From: Candidatus Eremiobacteraceae bacterium | Lineage (GTDB): Bacteria > Vulcanimicrobiota > Vulcanimicrobiia > Eremiobacterales > Eremiobacteraceae | NCBI GenBank assembly: GCA_035710745.1 | Contig: DASTCX010000016.1 | Span: 1-64,000 of the forward strand | Direction of reading: 5' to 3' | Length of the DNA: 64,000 bases | Shown: piece by piece, positions 34,519 through 42,495 of the stretch | Layout of the letters: every line of letters begins with the position of its first letter | How positions within the stretch are numbered: position 1 is the stretch's first letter | The notes under the pieces: model-generated | Database searches by the model: none | Seen by the model: only the letters and a program-made list of their open reading frames with translations | What the model was told of the DNA's origin: nothing | Position numbers and translations under genes: made by a program

Positions 34519-36150
34519 ATGGCCCGATCGACCCTGACCGACCTGCTGCGCCGGATTCATGCGGCGTACGCCGAGGCCTCGTTGCGCGACATGCCCGCCG
34601 ACGAGATCTTCGACGAGCAGACTCAGCGTGTGGCGCTGAGACGCAGCCGCTTCATCGCGGGTGCGGCCGCGCTGAGCGGCACGGCCATGCTGGGTCGCAC
34701 GCTCGCACCGGTACGTGCGCTTGCGAGATCGTCGGCGCCGCGCGTCGTGATCGTCGGCGGAGGCCTTGCCGGCACGACGTGCGCGTACAGGCTCCATCAG
34801 GCCGGCGTGTCGTCGACTATCTACGAGGCAAACGCGAGCGTCGGCGGTCGGACGTGGACGCTGCGCGGCTTTTGGGATGACGGTCAGCACACCGAGCACG
34901 GCGGCGAGAACATATCGAGCGAACACGCCGAGATCCGCGCGCTCGTCAAGGAGCTCGGCCTCGAACTCGTCGACGTACGAGCCGCGCAGACGCCTGGGAC
35001 CGAAGAGGTCTACTGGCTTCGTGGCAAGCGCATCCCGTTCAAGGCGATGCTCGCCGAGTACGCGCTCGCATATCCGAAGATCAAGGCGGCGAACGATGCC
35101 GCAGGCTATCCGACGCTCTGGAACCACCATAACGAGGCCGGTCGCAGGCTCGACGGCATGTCGGCGCGCGAATGGATAAAGCAGACCATCCCCGGCGGCC
35201 TCGACTCGGCGATCGGCTGGATGCTCGACCTCGACGCGACGACCGAGAACGGCGGCGAGGCAGACGTGCAGAACTCGCTCGAGCTCATCTACATGCTCGG
35301 GCACATGCCGGCGTACAACCCCGGCGGCGGCTTCTATTGGGTGGGAACGGACGAGAAGTACGTCGTCAAAGGCGGCAACGATCAGATCGCGCACCGGCTC
35401 GCCGCGAAGTTGCCGGACTCGTCGGTGCAGACGAGCACCGCGCTGGTCGCGTTGAAGAAACGCTCGGACGGCTCGTACCTGTGCACCTTCGAATCGCACC
35501 TCCAGACTTTCGACGTCCCCGCGGACTACGTGATTTTGGCGCTGCCCTTCACGACGCTGCGGCGTGTCGACCTCACGAAGGCGGGATTCGACGAGCGCAA
35601 GATGATGGCGATCGAACACCTGCCGCTCGGTACGAACACGAAGATCTACGTCCAATTCCGCGACCGCCCTTGGCTCGCGATGGGCTACGACGGCGCGACC
35701 TACGCCGACACCGGCTATCAGCAGACGCTCGACGCCTCGCGCGGACAGTCGGGCAAGAGCGGCCTTCTCGAGTTCTACACCGGTGGGCACAAGGGGGCGT
35801 CGTTCGGGCCGGCATCGTTTGGTCCGCCCTCGGACGACGTCGTGCGCGATCAGATGCGCGGACTCGAACCGCTCTATCCGGGCATCTCGAAGGCCTGGAA
35901 CGGCAAAGCGTTCATGGACTACTGGACCGGCGACCGCTGGCACAAAGGATCGTATTCGTATTGGGCGGTCGGCCAGTGCACGTCGTTCGCCGGCTACGAA
36001 GGCGTGCGTCAAGCGAACACGATGTTCTGCGGCGAGCACACCGCCGTCGACTTCCAAGGCTTCATGAACGGCGCCGTGGCCACCGGGCAGCGCGCGGCCG
36101 CGGACATTCTCCACCAAGAAGGGCGAGCAGCCGCAGGAGTCGGGCAATGA
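34519..36150 (+). CDS. Flavin monoamine/polyamine oxidase, Tat-exported
   Basis: A 543-residue FAD-dependent amine oxidase. The FAD-binding start RVVIVGGGLAGTTCAYRL (glycines 80-85) and VGGRTWTLRG are followed by the substrate domain and the C-terminal FAD contact near NTMFCGEHTA. The region RRSRFIAGAAALSGTAML (residues 41-58) is a Tat-type twin-arginine signal, set unusually far from the N-terminus. It should oxidise a primary or secondary amine to an aldehyde or imine, ammonia and peroxide in the periplasm. GAGAGGAC precedes the ATG. It overlaps the aminotransferase gene by ATGA. Confidence 0.9.
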   Translation: MARSTLTDLLRRIHAAYAEASLRDMPADEIFDEQTQRVALRRSRFIAGAAALSGTAMLGRTLAPVRALARSSAPRVVIVGGGLAGTTCAYRLHQAGVSSTIYEANASVGGRTWTLRGFWDDGQHTEHGGENISSEHAEIRALVKELGLELVDVRAAQTPGTEEVYWLRGKRIPFKAMLAEYALAYPKIKAANDAAGYPTLWNHHNEAGRRLDGMSAREWIKQTIPGGLDSAIGWMLDLDATTENGGEADVQNSLELIYMLGHMPAYNPGGGFYWVGTDEKYVVKGGNDQIAHRLAAKLPDSSVQTSTALVALKKRSDGSYLCTFESHLQTFDVPADYVILALPFTTLRRVDLTKAGFDERKMMAIEHLPLGTNTKIYVQFRDRPWLAMGYDGATYADTGYQQTLDASRGQSGKSGLLEFYTGGHKGASFGPASFGPPSDDVVRDQMRGLEPLYPGISKAWNGKAFMDYWTGDRWHKGSYSYWAVGQCTSFAGYEGVRQANTMFCGEHTAVDFQGFMNGAVATGQRAAADILHQEGRAAAGVGQ

Positions 36151-37445
36151 TCGAGACCGCGACATCGGCGACGTTAGAGAAATACCGCCGCTACGTATTG
36201 ACGAGCTTCCTCAAGAAGGTGCAGCCGGTCGTCATCGATCGCGCCGAGGGCGCGACGGTATGGGATGAGAACGGCAAAGAGTACGTCGACATGTTCGGCG
36301 GCATCTCGGTCGTCAACGCCGGTCACTGCCGGCCTGAGGTGATCGAAGCCGCGGCGGCGCAGATGCACAAGCTCGTCCACAGCGCCTCGTATATCTATCC
36401 GAACAAGCCGGTAGCCGATTTCGCGGAAGCGCTCGCGTCGATCATGCCGAGCCCGGAACTCCACGTCTCGTTCTTCGGCAGCAGCGGTGCCGAAGCGGTC
36501 GAGGGCGCGATGCGGGCGGCGAAGCAGTTCACCGGCCGCGGGGGGTTCGTGGCACTCGAGATGTCGTTCCACGGACGAACCGCGGGCACGCTTTCGATCA
36601 CCGGCAACTGGAATCGCAAGAAAAAGGGCGGCCCGTATCTCCCGGGCGTCGCTTTCGCACCGGCGCCGAACGTGTATCGCACGCCGTTCGCCGGCGACGC
36701 GGACGCGATCGCGCGCCAGTGCGCGCAAGCGGTCGCGCGCGCGATCGATTTCGGAACCGCGCACGACGTCGCCGCGTTCATAGCGGAGCCCGTGATGGGC
36801 GAAGGCGGCATCATCGTGCCGCCGCGCGCCTACTTCTCCGAGGTCAAGAAGATCCTCGACGAGCGCGGCATCCTTTTCATCTGCGACGAGGTGCAAAGCG
36901 GGTTCGGGCGCACCGGCAAAATGCTGGCGATCGAGCACTACGGCGTCGTTCCCGACATCGTCGTGACCGCAAAGGGCATCGCCGACGGTTTCCCGCTTTC
37001 CGCGTTCACGATGCGCGACGAGATAGCTCGCTCATTCACCCCGGGCGATCATCTCTCGACGTTCGGCGGCAACCCAGTATGCTGCGCTGCGGCGCTCGCC
37101 AATCTCGAAGTGTTCAAGCGCGAAGGCCTTGTCGAAGCGACCGCTCGCAAGGGGCAGCGAGCGATCGAGAAACTGCGCGCGATCGCGCAGCGACGCGACC
37201 GCATCGGCGACGTGCGCGGTCTCGGACTCATGCTCGGCGTCGAGTTCGTCTCAGACCCGCAGCGTAAGACACCCGATGCGAAGCTCACCGAGCTCGTCCA
37301 GGACAAGATGCTCGAGCGCGGCTTCCTCGTCGGCGTCGGCGGATTTTATGGAAACGTCCTACGTATCCAGCCGCCGCTCGTCATAGACGAGGCAGATCTC
37401 GACCGCGGCTTGCTGGCCCTCGACGAGATACTCGATGCCGCTTGA
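36147..37445 (+). CDS. Class III aminotransferase (omega-amino acid type)
   Basis: A 432-residue PLP enzyme: VDMFGGISVVNAGHCRPEV, SFFGSSGAEAVEGAMRAAK, EMSFHGRTAGTLSITG, CDEVQSGFGRTGKMLA and the PLP lysine in VTAKGIADGFPLSAF. It belongs to the AGXT2 / beta-alanine or omega-amino acid : pyruvate group rather than to PatA or GabT. Lying directly before a permease and MmsA, it probably converts beta-alanine or 3-aminoisobutyrate to the semialdehyde. It starts inside the oxidase stop (ATGA) and overlaps the permease start by 11 bases. A longer frame from 35172 is a shadow of the oxidase gene. Confidence 0.9.
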   Translation: MIETATSATLEKYRRYVLTSFLKKVQPVVIDRAEGATVWDENGKEYVDMFGGISVVNAGHCRPEVIEAAAAQMHKLVHSASYIYPNKPVADFAEALASIMPSPELHVSFFGSSGAEAVEGAMRAAKQFTGRGGFVALEMSFHGRTAGTLSITGNWNRKKKGGPYLPGVAFAPAPNVYRTPFAGDADAIARQCAQAVARAIDFGTAHDVAAFIAEPVMGEGGIIVPPRAYFSEVKKILDERGILFICDEVQSGFGRTGKMLAIEHYGVVPDIVVTAKGIADGFPLSAFTMRDEIARSFTPGDHLSTFGGNPVCCAAALANLEVFKREGLVEATARKGQRAIEKLRAIAQRRDRIGDVRGLGLMLGVEFVSDPQRKTPDAKLTELVQDKMLERGFLVGVGGFYGNVLRIQPPLVIDEADLDRGLLALDEILDAA

Positions 37446-38862
37446 GCGCGCAGCCGGCCCCGAGCACTCCCCAGGTCTAAGACGCGACTGCCTGTCGTTC
37501 GCCGAAGTCGTCGCGCAGAGCGTCGCGAACATCGCGCCGTCGGCGACGCCGGCGCTCATCGTCCCCGGCGTTTTCGCGGCATCGGGCAACGGCTCGTGGG
37601 AGGCCTACGCGTTCGCGACCGTCGCGCTGCTCCTCGTCACGTACCACATCAATCAGTTCGCGCGCCGCTCGGCGTCGCCGGGCGCGCTCTACACGTTCGT
37701 CGGCCAGGGCATGGGCCCGTCGTGGGCGGTCGTCACTGGTTGGTCGCTCGTCGTCGCCTATCTCCTCACCGGCTGCGCCGTGCTTTGCGGTGCGGCGAAC
37801 TACGCAGGCGTCCTCGGGCAGGCGCTCTTCGGCATCTCCTTGACGTTGCCGCTGACGCTCGCCGCGTTCTTGATCGTCGCGTTCGTGTCGTGGTACCTCG
37901 CGTACCGAGACGTCGAGCTGTCGACGAAATTGATGCTCGTACTTGAAGGTCTTTCCGTCGGCGTCGTCGTTCTGCTCGCGCTCGCGTTCTATGTGCGGAC
38001 CGGCAAGGTCGTCGACGCGCATCAGTTCTCGCTCTCAGGCGTCACCGGAGGCGGGTTCGTCCAGGGACTCGTGCTCGCGTTCTTCTCGTTCGTCGGTTTC
38101 GAAAGCGCGACCGCGCTCGGCCACGAGGCGAAGGATCCATTGCGCTCGATACCGCGATCGGTGCTCGTCACCGTCCTCGCCGTCGGCGCCTTCTTCACGT
38201 GGATGGCGTACACGCTCGTCAGCGGATTCGAGGGCTACGCGACGTCGCTCGCCTCGTCGAATCAGCCGATGAGCGAGCTCGCGAATATCGCCGGACTGCC
38301 GGTGCTCGGCTTGCTTTTCGCCGCGGGCGTGATGATCGGCCAGTTCGCGTGCGCGCTCGCGTGCATCAACGCCGGCGCGCGGGTCATCTACGCGATGTCA
38401 AAGCATGGGCTCATCCACCAGTCGGCCGCGGCCACGCACGAGACGCATGCGACGCCGCACGTCGCGGTGACGGTCTCGGCCGCGATCGTGTTCCTGGCGC
38501 CGCTCATCATGATCCTCGATCACGTCGCGCTGCTCAACGCGTTCCTCTTCCTCGGCTTCATCGCGACGTTCGGGTTCCTATTCGCATACATCTTGGTCTC
38601 CATCGCTTCGCCGATGTTCTTGCGCCGCCGCGGCGAGTCGAACTCGACCGCGGTCATCATGTCGGTGTTGTCGGTCGCGATGCTCGCCGTCGCAACGGTG
38701 GGCAGCGTCGTGCTCAACCCGGCGCCGCCGTATAACTATTTGCCGTACGTCTTCCTCGCGCTTATCGCGATCGGCGGGCTGCGCTTCGTCTACGTCCGGT
38801 TGAAGCAGCCGGGGCTCGTCGCCGACATCGCGGCGGATCTCGTCGGCGACGCCGCGGGATGA
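37435..38862 (+). CDS. APC-superfamily amino acid/amine permease
   Basis: A 475-residue permease with about 12 helices. The opening LSFAEVVAQSVANIAPSATPAL and the block FARRSASPGALYTFVGQGMG are typical of APC transporters of the amino acid/putrescine branch. VGFESATALGHEAKDPLRSIPRS is the conserved segment after TM6. It is embedded, with overlaps at both ends, between the aminotransferase and mmsA, so it most likely imports their amino acid or amine substrate. It is a different subfamily from the 23353 permease. Confidence 0.9.
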   Translation: MPLERAAGPEHSPGLRRDCLSFAEVVAQSVANIAPSATPALIVPGVFAASGNGSWEAYAFATVALLLVTYHINQFARRSASPGALYTFVGQGMGPSWAVVTGWSLVVAYLLTGCAVLCGAANYAGVLGQALFGISLTLPLTLAAFLIVAFVSWYLAYRDVELSTKLMLVLEGLSVGVVVLLALAFYVRTGKVVDAHQFSLSGVTGGGFVQGLVLAFFSFVGFESATALGHEAKDPLRSIPRSVLVTVLAVGAFFTWMAYTLVSGFEGYATSLASSNQPMSELANIAGLPVLGLLFAAGVMIGQFACALACINAGARVIYAMSKHGLIHQSAAATHETHATPHVAVTVSAAIVFLAPLIMILDHVALLNAFLFLGFIATFGFLFAYILVSIASPMFLRRRGESNSTAVIMSVLSVAMLAVATVGSVVLNPAPPYNYLPYVFLALIAIGGLRFVYVRLKQPGLVADIAADLVGDAAG

Positions 38863-40289
38863 TCCCGCACCTCGTCGGCGGGTCGTGGGAACGCTCGAAC
38901 GCCGCGACCTTGCCGGTGTACGATCCCGCGACAGGCATCGTCATCGACGAAGTGCCGCTGCTCGGCGCGTCCGAGGTCGATGCCGCAGTGCGCGCCGCTG
39001 CCGCTGCGTTCGCCACCTGGTCGCGGACGCCGGTCATGGAACGCGTCCGCCTCATGTTCCGCTTCCGCGATCTGCTCGAAAGTAACGCGGAAGAGTTGGC
39101 GGCGATCGTCACGAGACACCACGGCAAGACGCTCGATGAAGCGCGCGGCGAGGTGCGTCGCGGCACCGAGGTCGTCGAGTTCGCATGCGGAGCGCCGACG
39201 CTGCTGCAAGGTCGAACGCTGCGCGACGTTGCCGCGGGAGTCGACCAAGATCTTATCCGTTTCCCGGTCGGCGTCGTCGCTGGGATCCCGCCGTTCAATT
39301 TCCCGGTCATGATACCGCTGTGGATGTTCCCGCTCGCGATCGTCGCGGGGAACACGTTCGTGCTCAAGCCTTCGGAGCGGACGCCTCTTGGCGCGGTCAG
39401 GCTCGCCGAACTGTTCTTAGAAGCCGGATTCCCGCCAGGCGTGCTCAACGTGATCCACGGCGCGAGGGATGCGGTCGACGCGATCCTCGATCATCCGCTC
39501 ATCAACGCGGTGTCGTTCGTCGGCTCTGAAAGCGTCGCGCGCCACGTCTATCAGCGCGCGGCCGCGAGCGGCAAACGCGTCTCGGCGGCCGGCGGCGCGA
39601 AGAACCACATCGTCGTCATGCCCGACGCAGACCTAGCGCAGGCCATGCCCGCGGTTCTCAACTCGGCGTTTGGAAACGCGGGCGAGCGCTGTCTAGCGGG
39701 CAGCGTCGCTGTCGCGGTCGGTGATATGCACGGCCCGCTTGTCGAAGCGCTCGCGGGCGCAGCGCGATCGATGGTCGTCGGACCCGGCGACCGGCCCGGC
39801 GTTCAGCTCGGACCGCTCATCCGCGACGAGCACCGGCGCCGCGTCGTCGACTTCATCGAGCGAGGCGAGCGCGAAGGGGCGCGCATCGTCGCAGACGGTC
39901 GCGCGCTGCTCGGCGAGCCGGGTTTTTTCCTCGGGCCGACGCTCCTCGACGGCGTTTCCGCGGACATGACGGTCGGCCGCCAAGAGATCTTCGGGCCCGT
40001 CCTTTCCGTCTCGCACGTGTCATCGCTCGACGAAGCGATCGCGCAGGCGAACTCGATGAGCCTCGGCAACATGGCGGCGATCTTCACGTCGAGCGGCGCG
40101 TCGGCTCGTGCATTCCGCGAACGCGTCGAGGCGGGGATGATCGGCGTCAATGTCGGCGTCGCCCAACCGTTCGGCTTCTATCCATTCTCGGGCTGGAAGC
40201 ACTCGTTCTTCGGCGACCTGCACCCGCATGGAACGGACGCAATCGAGTTCTATACAAGGAAGAAGATGGTCGTCTCGAGGTGGTCGTGA
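38859..40289 (+). CDS. mmsA: Methylmalonate-semialdehyde dehydrogenase (CoA-acylating)
   Basis: A 476-residue CoA-dependent aldehyde dehydrogenase. It has the MmsA features GIPPFNFPVMIPLWMFP, FVGSESVARHVYQRA, GGAKNHIVVMPDADL (no general-base glutamate, as expected for this branch) and the catalytic cysteine in GERCLAG (Cys278), ending GWKHSFFGDLHPHG. It converts methylmalonate semialdehyde to propionyl-CoA, or malonate semialdehyde to acetyl-CoA. It overlaps the permease gene by ATGA. With the aminotransferase it makes a beta-alanine/3-aminoisobutyrate route. Confidence 0.93.
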   Translation: MIPHLVGGSWERSNAATLPVYDPATGIVIDEVPLLGASEVDAAVRAAAAAFATWSRTPVMERVRLMFRFRDLLESNAEELAAIVTRHHGKTLDEARGEVRRGTEVVEFACGAPTLLQGRTLRDVAAGVDQDLIRFPVGVVAGIPPFNFPVMIPLWMFPLAIVAGNTFVLKPSERTPLGAVRLAELFLEAGFPPGVLNVIHGARDAVDAILDHPLINAVSFVGSESVARHVYQRAAASGKRVSAAGGAKNHIVVMPDADLAQAMPAVLNSAFGNAGERCLAGSVAVAVGDMHGPLVEALAGAARSMVVGPGDRPGVQLGPLIRDEHRRRVVDFIERGEREGARIVADGRALLGEPGFFLGPTLLDGVSADMTVGRQEIFGPVLSVSHVSSLDEAIAQANSMSLGNMAAIFTSSGASARAFRERVEAGMIGVNVGVAQPFGFYPFSGWKHSFFGDLHPHGTDAIEFYTRKKMVVSRWS

Positions 40290-40290
40290 G

Positions 40291-40455
40291 TTGAACTACG
40301 ATCCGATGCGTCGGGCGCGCCGCGGGTCGAGCCAGATCAGCAGGCTTACGCAAACGCCGCTCGGCTGCTTCAAGCTCGTTGCGACGTTCATCCTCGGACT
40401 GGCGATCCTCCTGACGATCATCCTCCTCGTATTCGGCCACGTCTCGCATGCCTGA
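40291..40455 (+). CDS. Small single-helix membrane protein
   Basis: A 54-residue frame starting with TTG at 40291 (AGGTGG about ten bases upstream) or with ATG at 40306. A basic cytoplasmic part (MRRARRGSSQISRLTQTP) precedes one helix (FKLVATFILGLAILLTIILL). It begins one base after the mmsA stop and overlaps the next gene by 8 bases, so it belongs to the operon. The family is unknown; the position suggests an accessory to transport or to the acetyltransferase. Confidence 0.55.
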   Translation: MNYDPMRRARRGSSQISRLTQTPLGCFKLVATFILGLAILLTIILLVFGHVSHA

Positions 40456-41020
40456 TCCGGATCGCACGCCGCGGATCGAGACCGAGCGTTTGATCTTGCG
40501 GGCGTTCGAGCCGAGCGACGCGCCGAGTGTCATGTTCTACGCCGATCCGGAAGTCATGCGCTACATCCCACGTGGTGCATGGAAGAGCGACGACGTCGAA
40601 TCGGGCTTCTTGCGTATGGTTGAACACCGCCGGGCACAATGGCAAAGCGCCGGCTTCGGTATGTGGGCAGTCGTGCTCAAACAGACGGGCGCCGTCATCG
40701 GCCATTGCGGATTACAACGCCTCGAGACGGGCGACGAGATCGAAGTGTTCTACTTGCTCGATAAGCCGTACTGGAATCAGGGCTTCGCGACCGAAGCGGC
40801 TCGAGCGACCGTGCGTTTCGCTGAGCAGCGCGATCTGAAGAACATCGTCGCGGTCGCGATGCCGGATAACGGCGCGTCGCAGCGGGTGATGGCGAAGGCG
40901 GGGATGACCCACATCGGGCGAGCGTCTCACTACGGATTCGAGCTCGTGAAATACGCGATGACTTCGACGCTTGCGACGAAGGCGGAGTCCACGCCGGGCG
41001 GCGGGAAACCGAGCGCATGA
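40448..41020 (+). CDS. GNAT-family N-acetyltransferase (RimJ/RimL type)
   Basis: A 190-residue acetyltransferase. The opening IETERLILRAFEPSDAPSV, the strand GFGMWAVVLKQTGAVIGHCGL and the acetyl-CoA-binding region PYWNQGFATEAARATVRFAE with NIVAVAMPDNGASQRVMAKAGM match the RimJ/RimL-like GNAT group. Substrates of this group vary widely. Placement in a polyamine/amine operon makes amine acetylation an attractive possibility, which is inference. The ATG overlaps the small membrane protein gene, and the stop overlaps the next gene by ATGA. Confidence 0.9.
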   Translation: MPDPDRTPRIETERLILRAFEPSDAPSVMFYADPEVMRYIPRGAWKSDDVESGFLRMVEHRRAQWQSAGFGMWAVVLKQTGAVIGHCGLQRLETGDEIEVFYLLDKPYWNQGFATEAARATVRFAEQRDLKNIVAVAMPDNGASQRVMAKAGMTHIGRASHYGFELVKYAMTSTLATKAESTPGGGKPSA

Positions 41021-41352
41021 GCAAGACGCTGCTGATATCGTTGCGACCGGAGGTCATCGAGCGCTGGAAAACCGAGCAGCCGGATTCGGTCGCTATCCCG
41101 CATGTCGAAGCGCTCGCGCGGACCTTCGCTGATGCGCACGCGAACGGCTACGTCTTCAAGTCGATCTATGCCGATTTCCGCGACGCCGACCGCTCGCTCA
41201 TCAGGTCGTTCTTCCAGACCGCGGGCTTCAACCGCGAACAGGTCGCCGGTACGATCCTGCGGATGGATGTCGAACCCGGCACGTTCGCCGAACAGCAGAA
41301 GCGCTTTTTCAGCGGTCTCGGCATGACGTGTGAGATCCTCGAAGCGGATTGA
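41017..41352 (+). CDS. Small protein of unknown function
   Basis: A 111-residue soluble protein, translationally coupled to the acetyltransferase gene by ATGA. It starts MSKTLLISLRPEVIERWK and is mostly helical, with charged and aromatic residues and no motif that I can name. It is the last gene of the operon. A family A palindrome 36 bases on probably marks the transcript end. Confidence 0.7.
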   Translation: MSKTLLISLRPEVIERWKTEQPDSVAIPHVEALARTFADAHANGYVFKSIYADFRDADRSLIRSFFQTAGFNREQVAGTILRMDVEPGTFAEQQKRFFSGLGMTCEILEAD

Positions 41353-41388
41353 CTCGCGAAGATCCGATTCCGTCCATGCAAGACCGCG

Positions 41389-41412
41389 GCGGTCGAGATA
41401 AATCTCGACCGC
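41389..41412. repeat. Family A intergenic palindrome, copy 7
   Basis: GCGGTCGAGA, loop TAAA, then TCTCGACCGC, flanked by ACCGCG and TCCC. It lies between convergent genes (stops at 41352 and 41425) and could serve both as a terminator or 3' stabiliser. Confidence 0.9.
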
Positions 41413-41424
41413 TCCCTGCTACGT

Positions 41425-42378
41425 CTAGAGAGCTTTCAGCGTCGACGTAGCGCGGGCGAGCAACGACTCGCGGGTGGTGCCGTCTTTGGGAAAGGCTGCA
41501 AAGCCGACGCCCCAAGCGGCGAAGCCGCGTGCGCGCGCCTTCCCCTTTGCGGCGGGCCGCAACCGCGACTGTTCGATGCCAGACGCGATTCTCGCGGCCC
41601 CCATTTGTGCTCCATCCGTGTCGGCGTCGGCGAGGACGACGACGAAATCATCGCCGCGCCCTGAGATGACGTCGGACGATCGAACAGAGCCGCGGATGAC
41701 CTTCGCCGCTTCTCCTATCCGCAGCTCGCCGCTGCCCGCCGGCTCGCCCGGACGCGCAGCCGAAAGCCCGGGCAAGTGCACGAGACACATGCCGAACACC
41801 GTCTCGCTCGTCTTCGCCCACGTGATCTCGTCGTCGAGGACGGCGAGCAAGTCGAGGCGCGGCGTCGCGCCTAGACCGGCGGTTGCGACGACATCGCGGC
41901 TCAGGTCGGCGACGCGCTTGAGACGCCGTGTCGCCTGAAGGCGGTCGTCGAGCGATTCGACCGCTACTCGCGGCATCGCGACCGTCTCCGGTTCCTCGCT
42001 TGGAGGTCTGCTTTCGATCGACCGCGTTTTCGAAAACCAATCAAGGGCGAATGCCCCCGAGTCGAACGCGCGGCGTGGAAGCATCGTCACGCCTCGAGGC
42101 GCATCGAATGTAGCGCGGGCCGAATCGTCCGCGACGATCGCGAGACGGCGGTCGCCGAGAAGTGAGACCGCGGCATCGAAGATCGAACGCTCGTCCGAAG
42201 AGACCGGGACGACGCAGGCATCGAATCCGTATGCGCCGGCGGCAGCCGCACGGAGGGCCGCATAGCGCGTCGAATGCTCCACGCGGTGACCGGCTGCAGC
42301 GAATGCCCGTGCCGCCGTGCGGCACGAATCGCAGAGATTCCGGCCGTCGCATGTGCTGCAGGTGATGTTGACGGTCAA
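41425..42378 (-). CDS. Degenerate GGDEF-like protein with N-terminal cysteine cluster
   Basis: About 317 residues from the TTG at 42378 (start uncertain; the frame is open to 42468). The N-terminus has four cysteines in CSTCDGRNLCDSC, a zinc-ribbon-like or redox site, followed by a region with a receiver-like alternation, and a C-terminal domain laid out like a diguanylate cyclase. The signature loop reads GRGDDFVVVL instead of GGDEF, so cyclase activity is doubtful; it may bind nucleotide or a partner. It is divergent from the barrel/deacetylase pair, and a role in controlling exopolysaccharide is possible. Confidence 0.6.
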   Translation of the reverse strand: MTVNITCSTCDGRNLCDSCRTAARAFAAAGHRVEHSTRYAALRAAAAGAYGFDACVVPVSSDERSIFDAAVSLLGDRRLAIVADDSARATFDAPRGVTMLPRRAFDSGAFALDWFSKTRSIESRPPSEEPETVAMPRVAVESLDDRLQATRRLKRVADLSRDVVATAGLGATPRLDLLAVLDDEITWAKTSETVFGMCLVHLPGLSAARPGEPAGSGELRIGEAAKVIRGSVRSSDVISGRGDDFVVVLADADTDGAQMGAARIASGIEQSRLRPAAKGKARARGFAAWGVGFAAFPKDGTTRESLLARATSTLKAL

Positions 42379-42495
42379 GAGCGCAACCTGATGACGGGAC
42401 GTTTGCGGGCGATTATACAATCGATATCGGAGATAATCGCGCTTTCGATGCCGCCGTGCGGGCTCCATGCCCCCGGTCCGAGGGGAACTGAACGC

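Noticed and set aside
35172-36146. Long N-terminal extension of the class III aminotransferase (757-codon frame)
   Set aside because: The extension is out of frame with the amine oxidase and Arg-rich. Homology begins at 36147, and the ATGA overlap gives a proper start.
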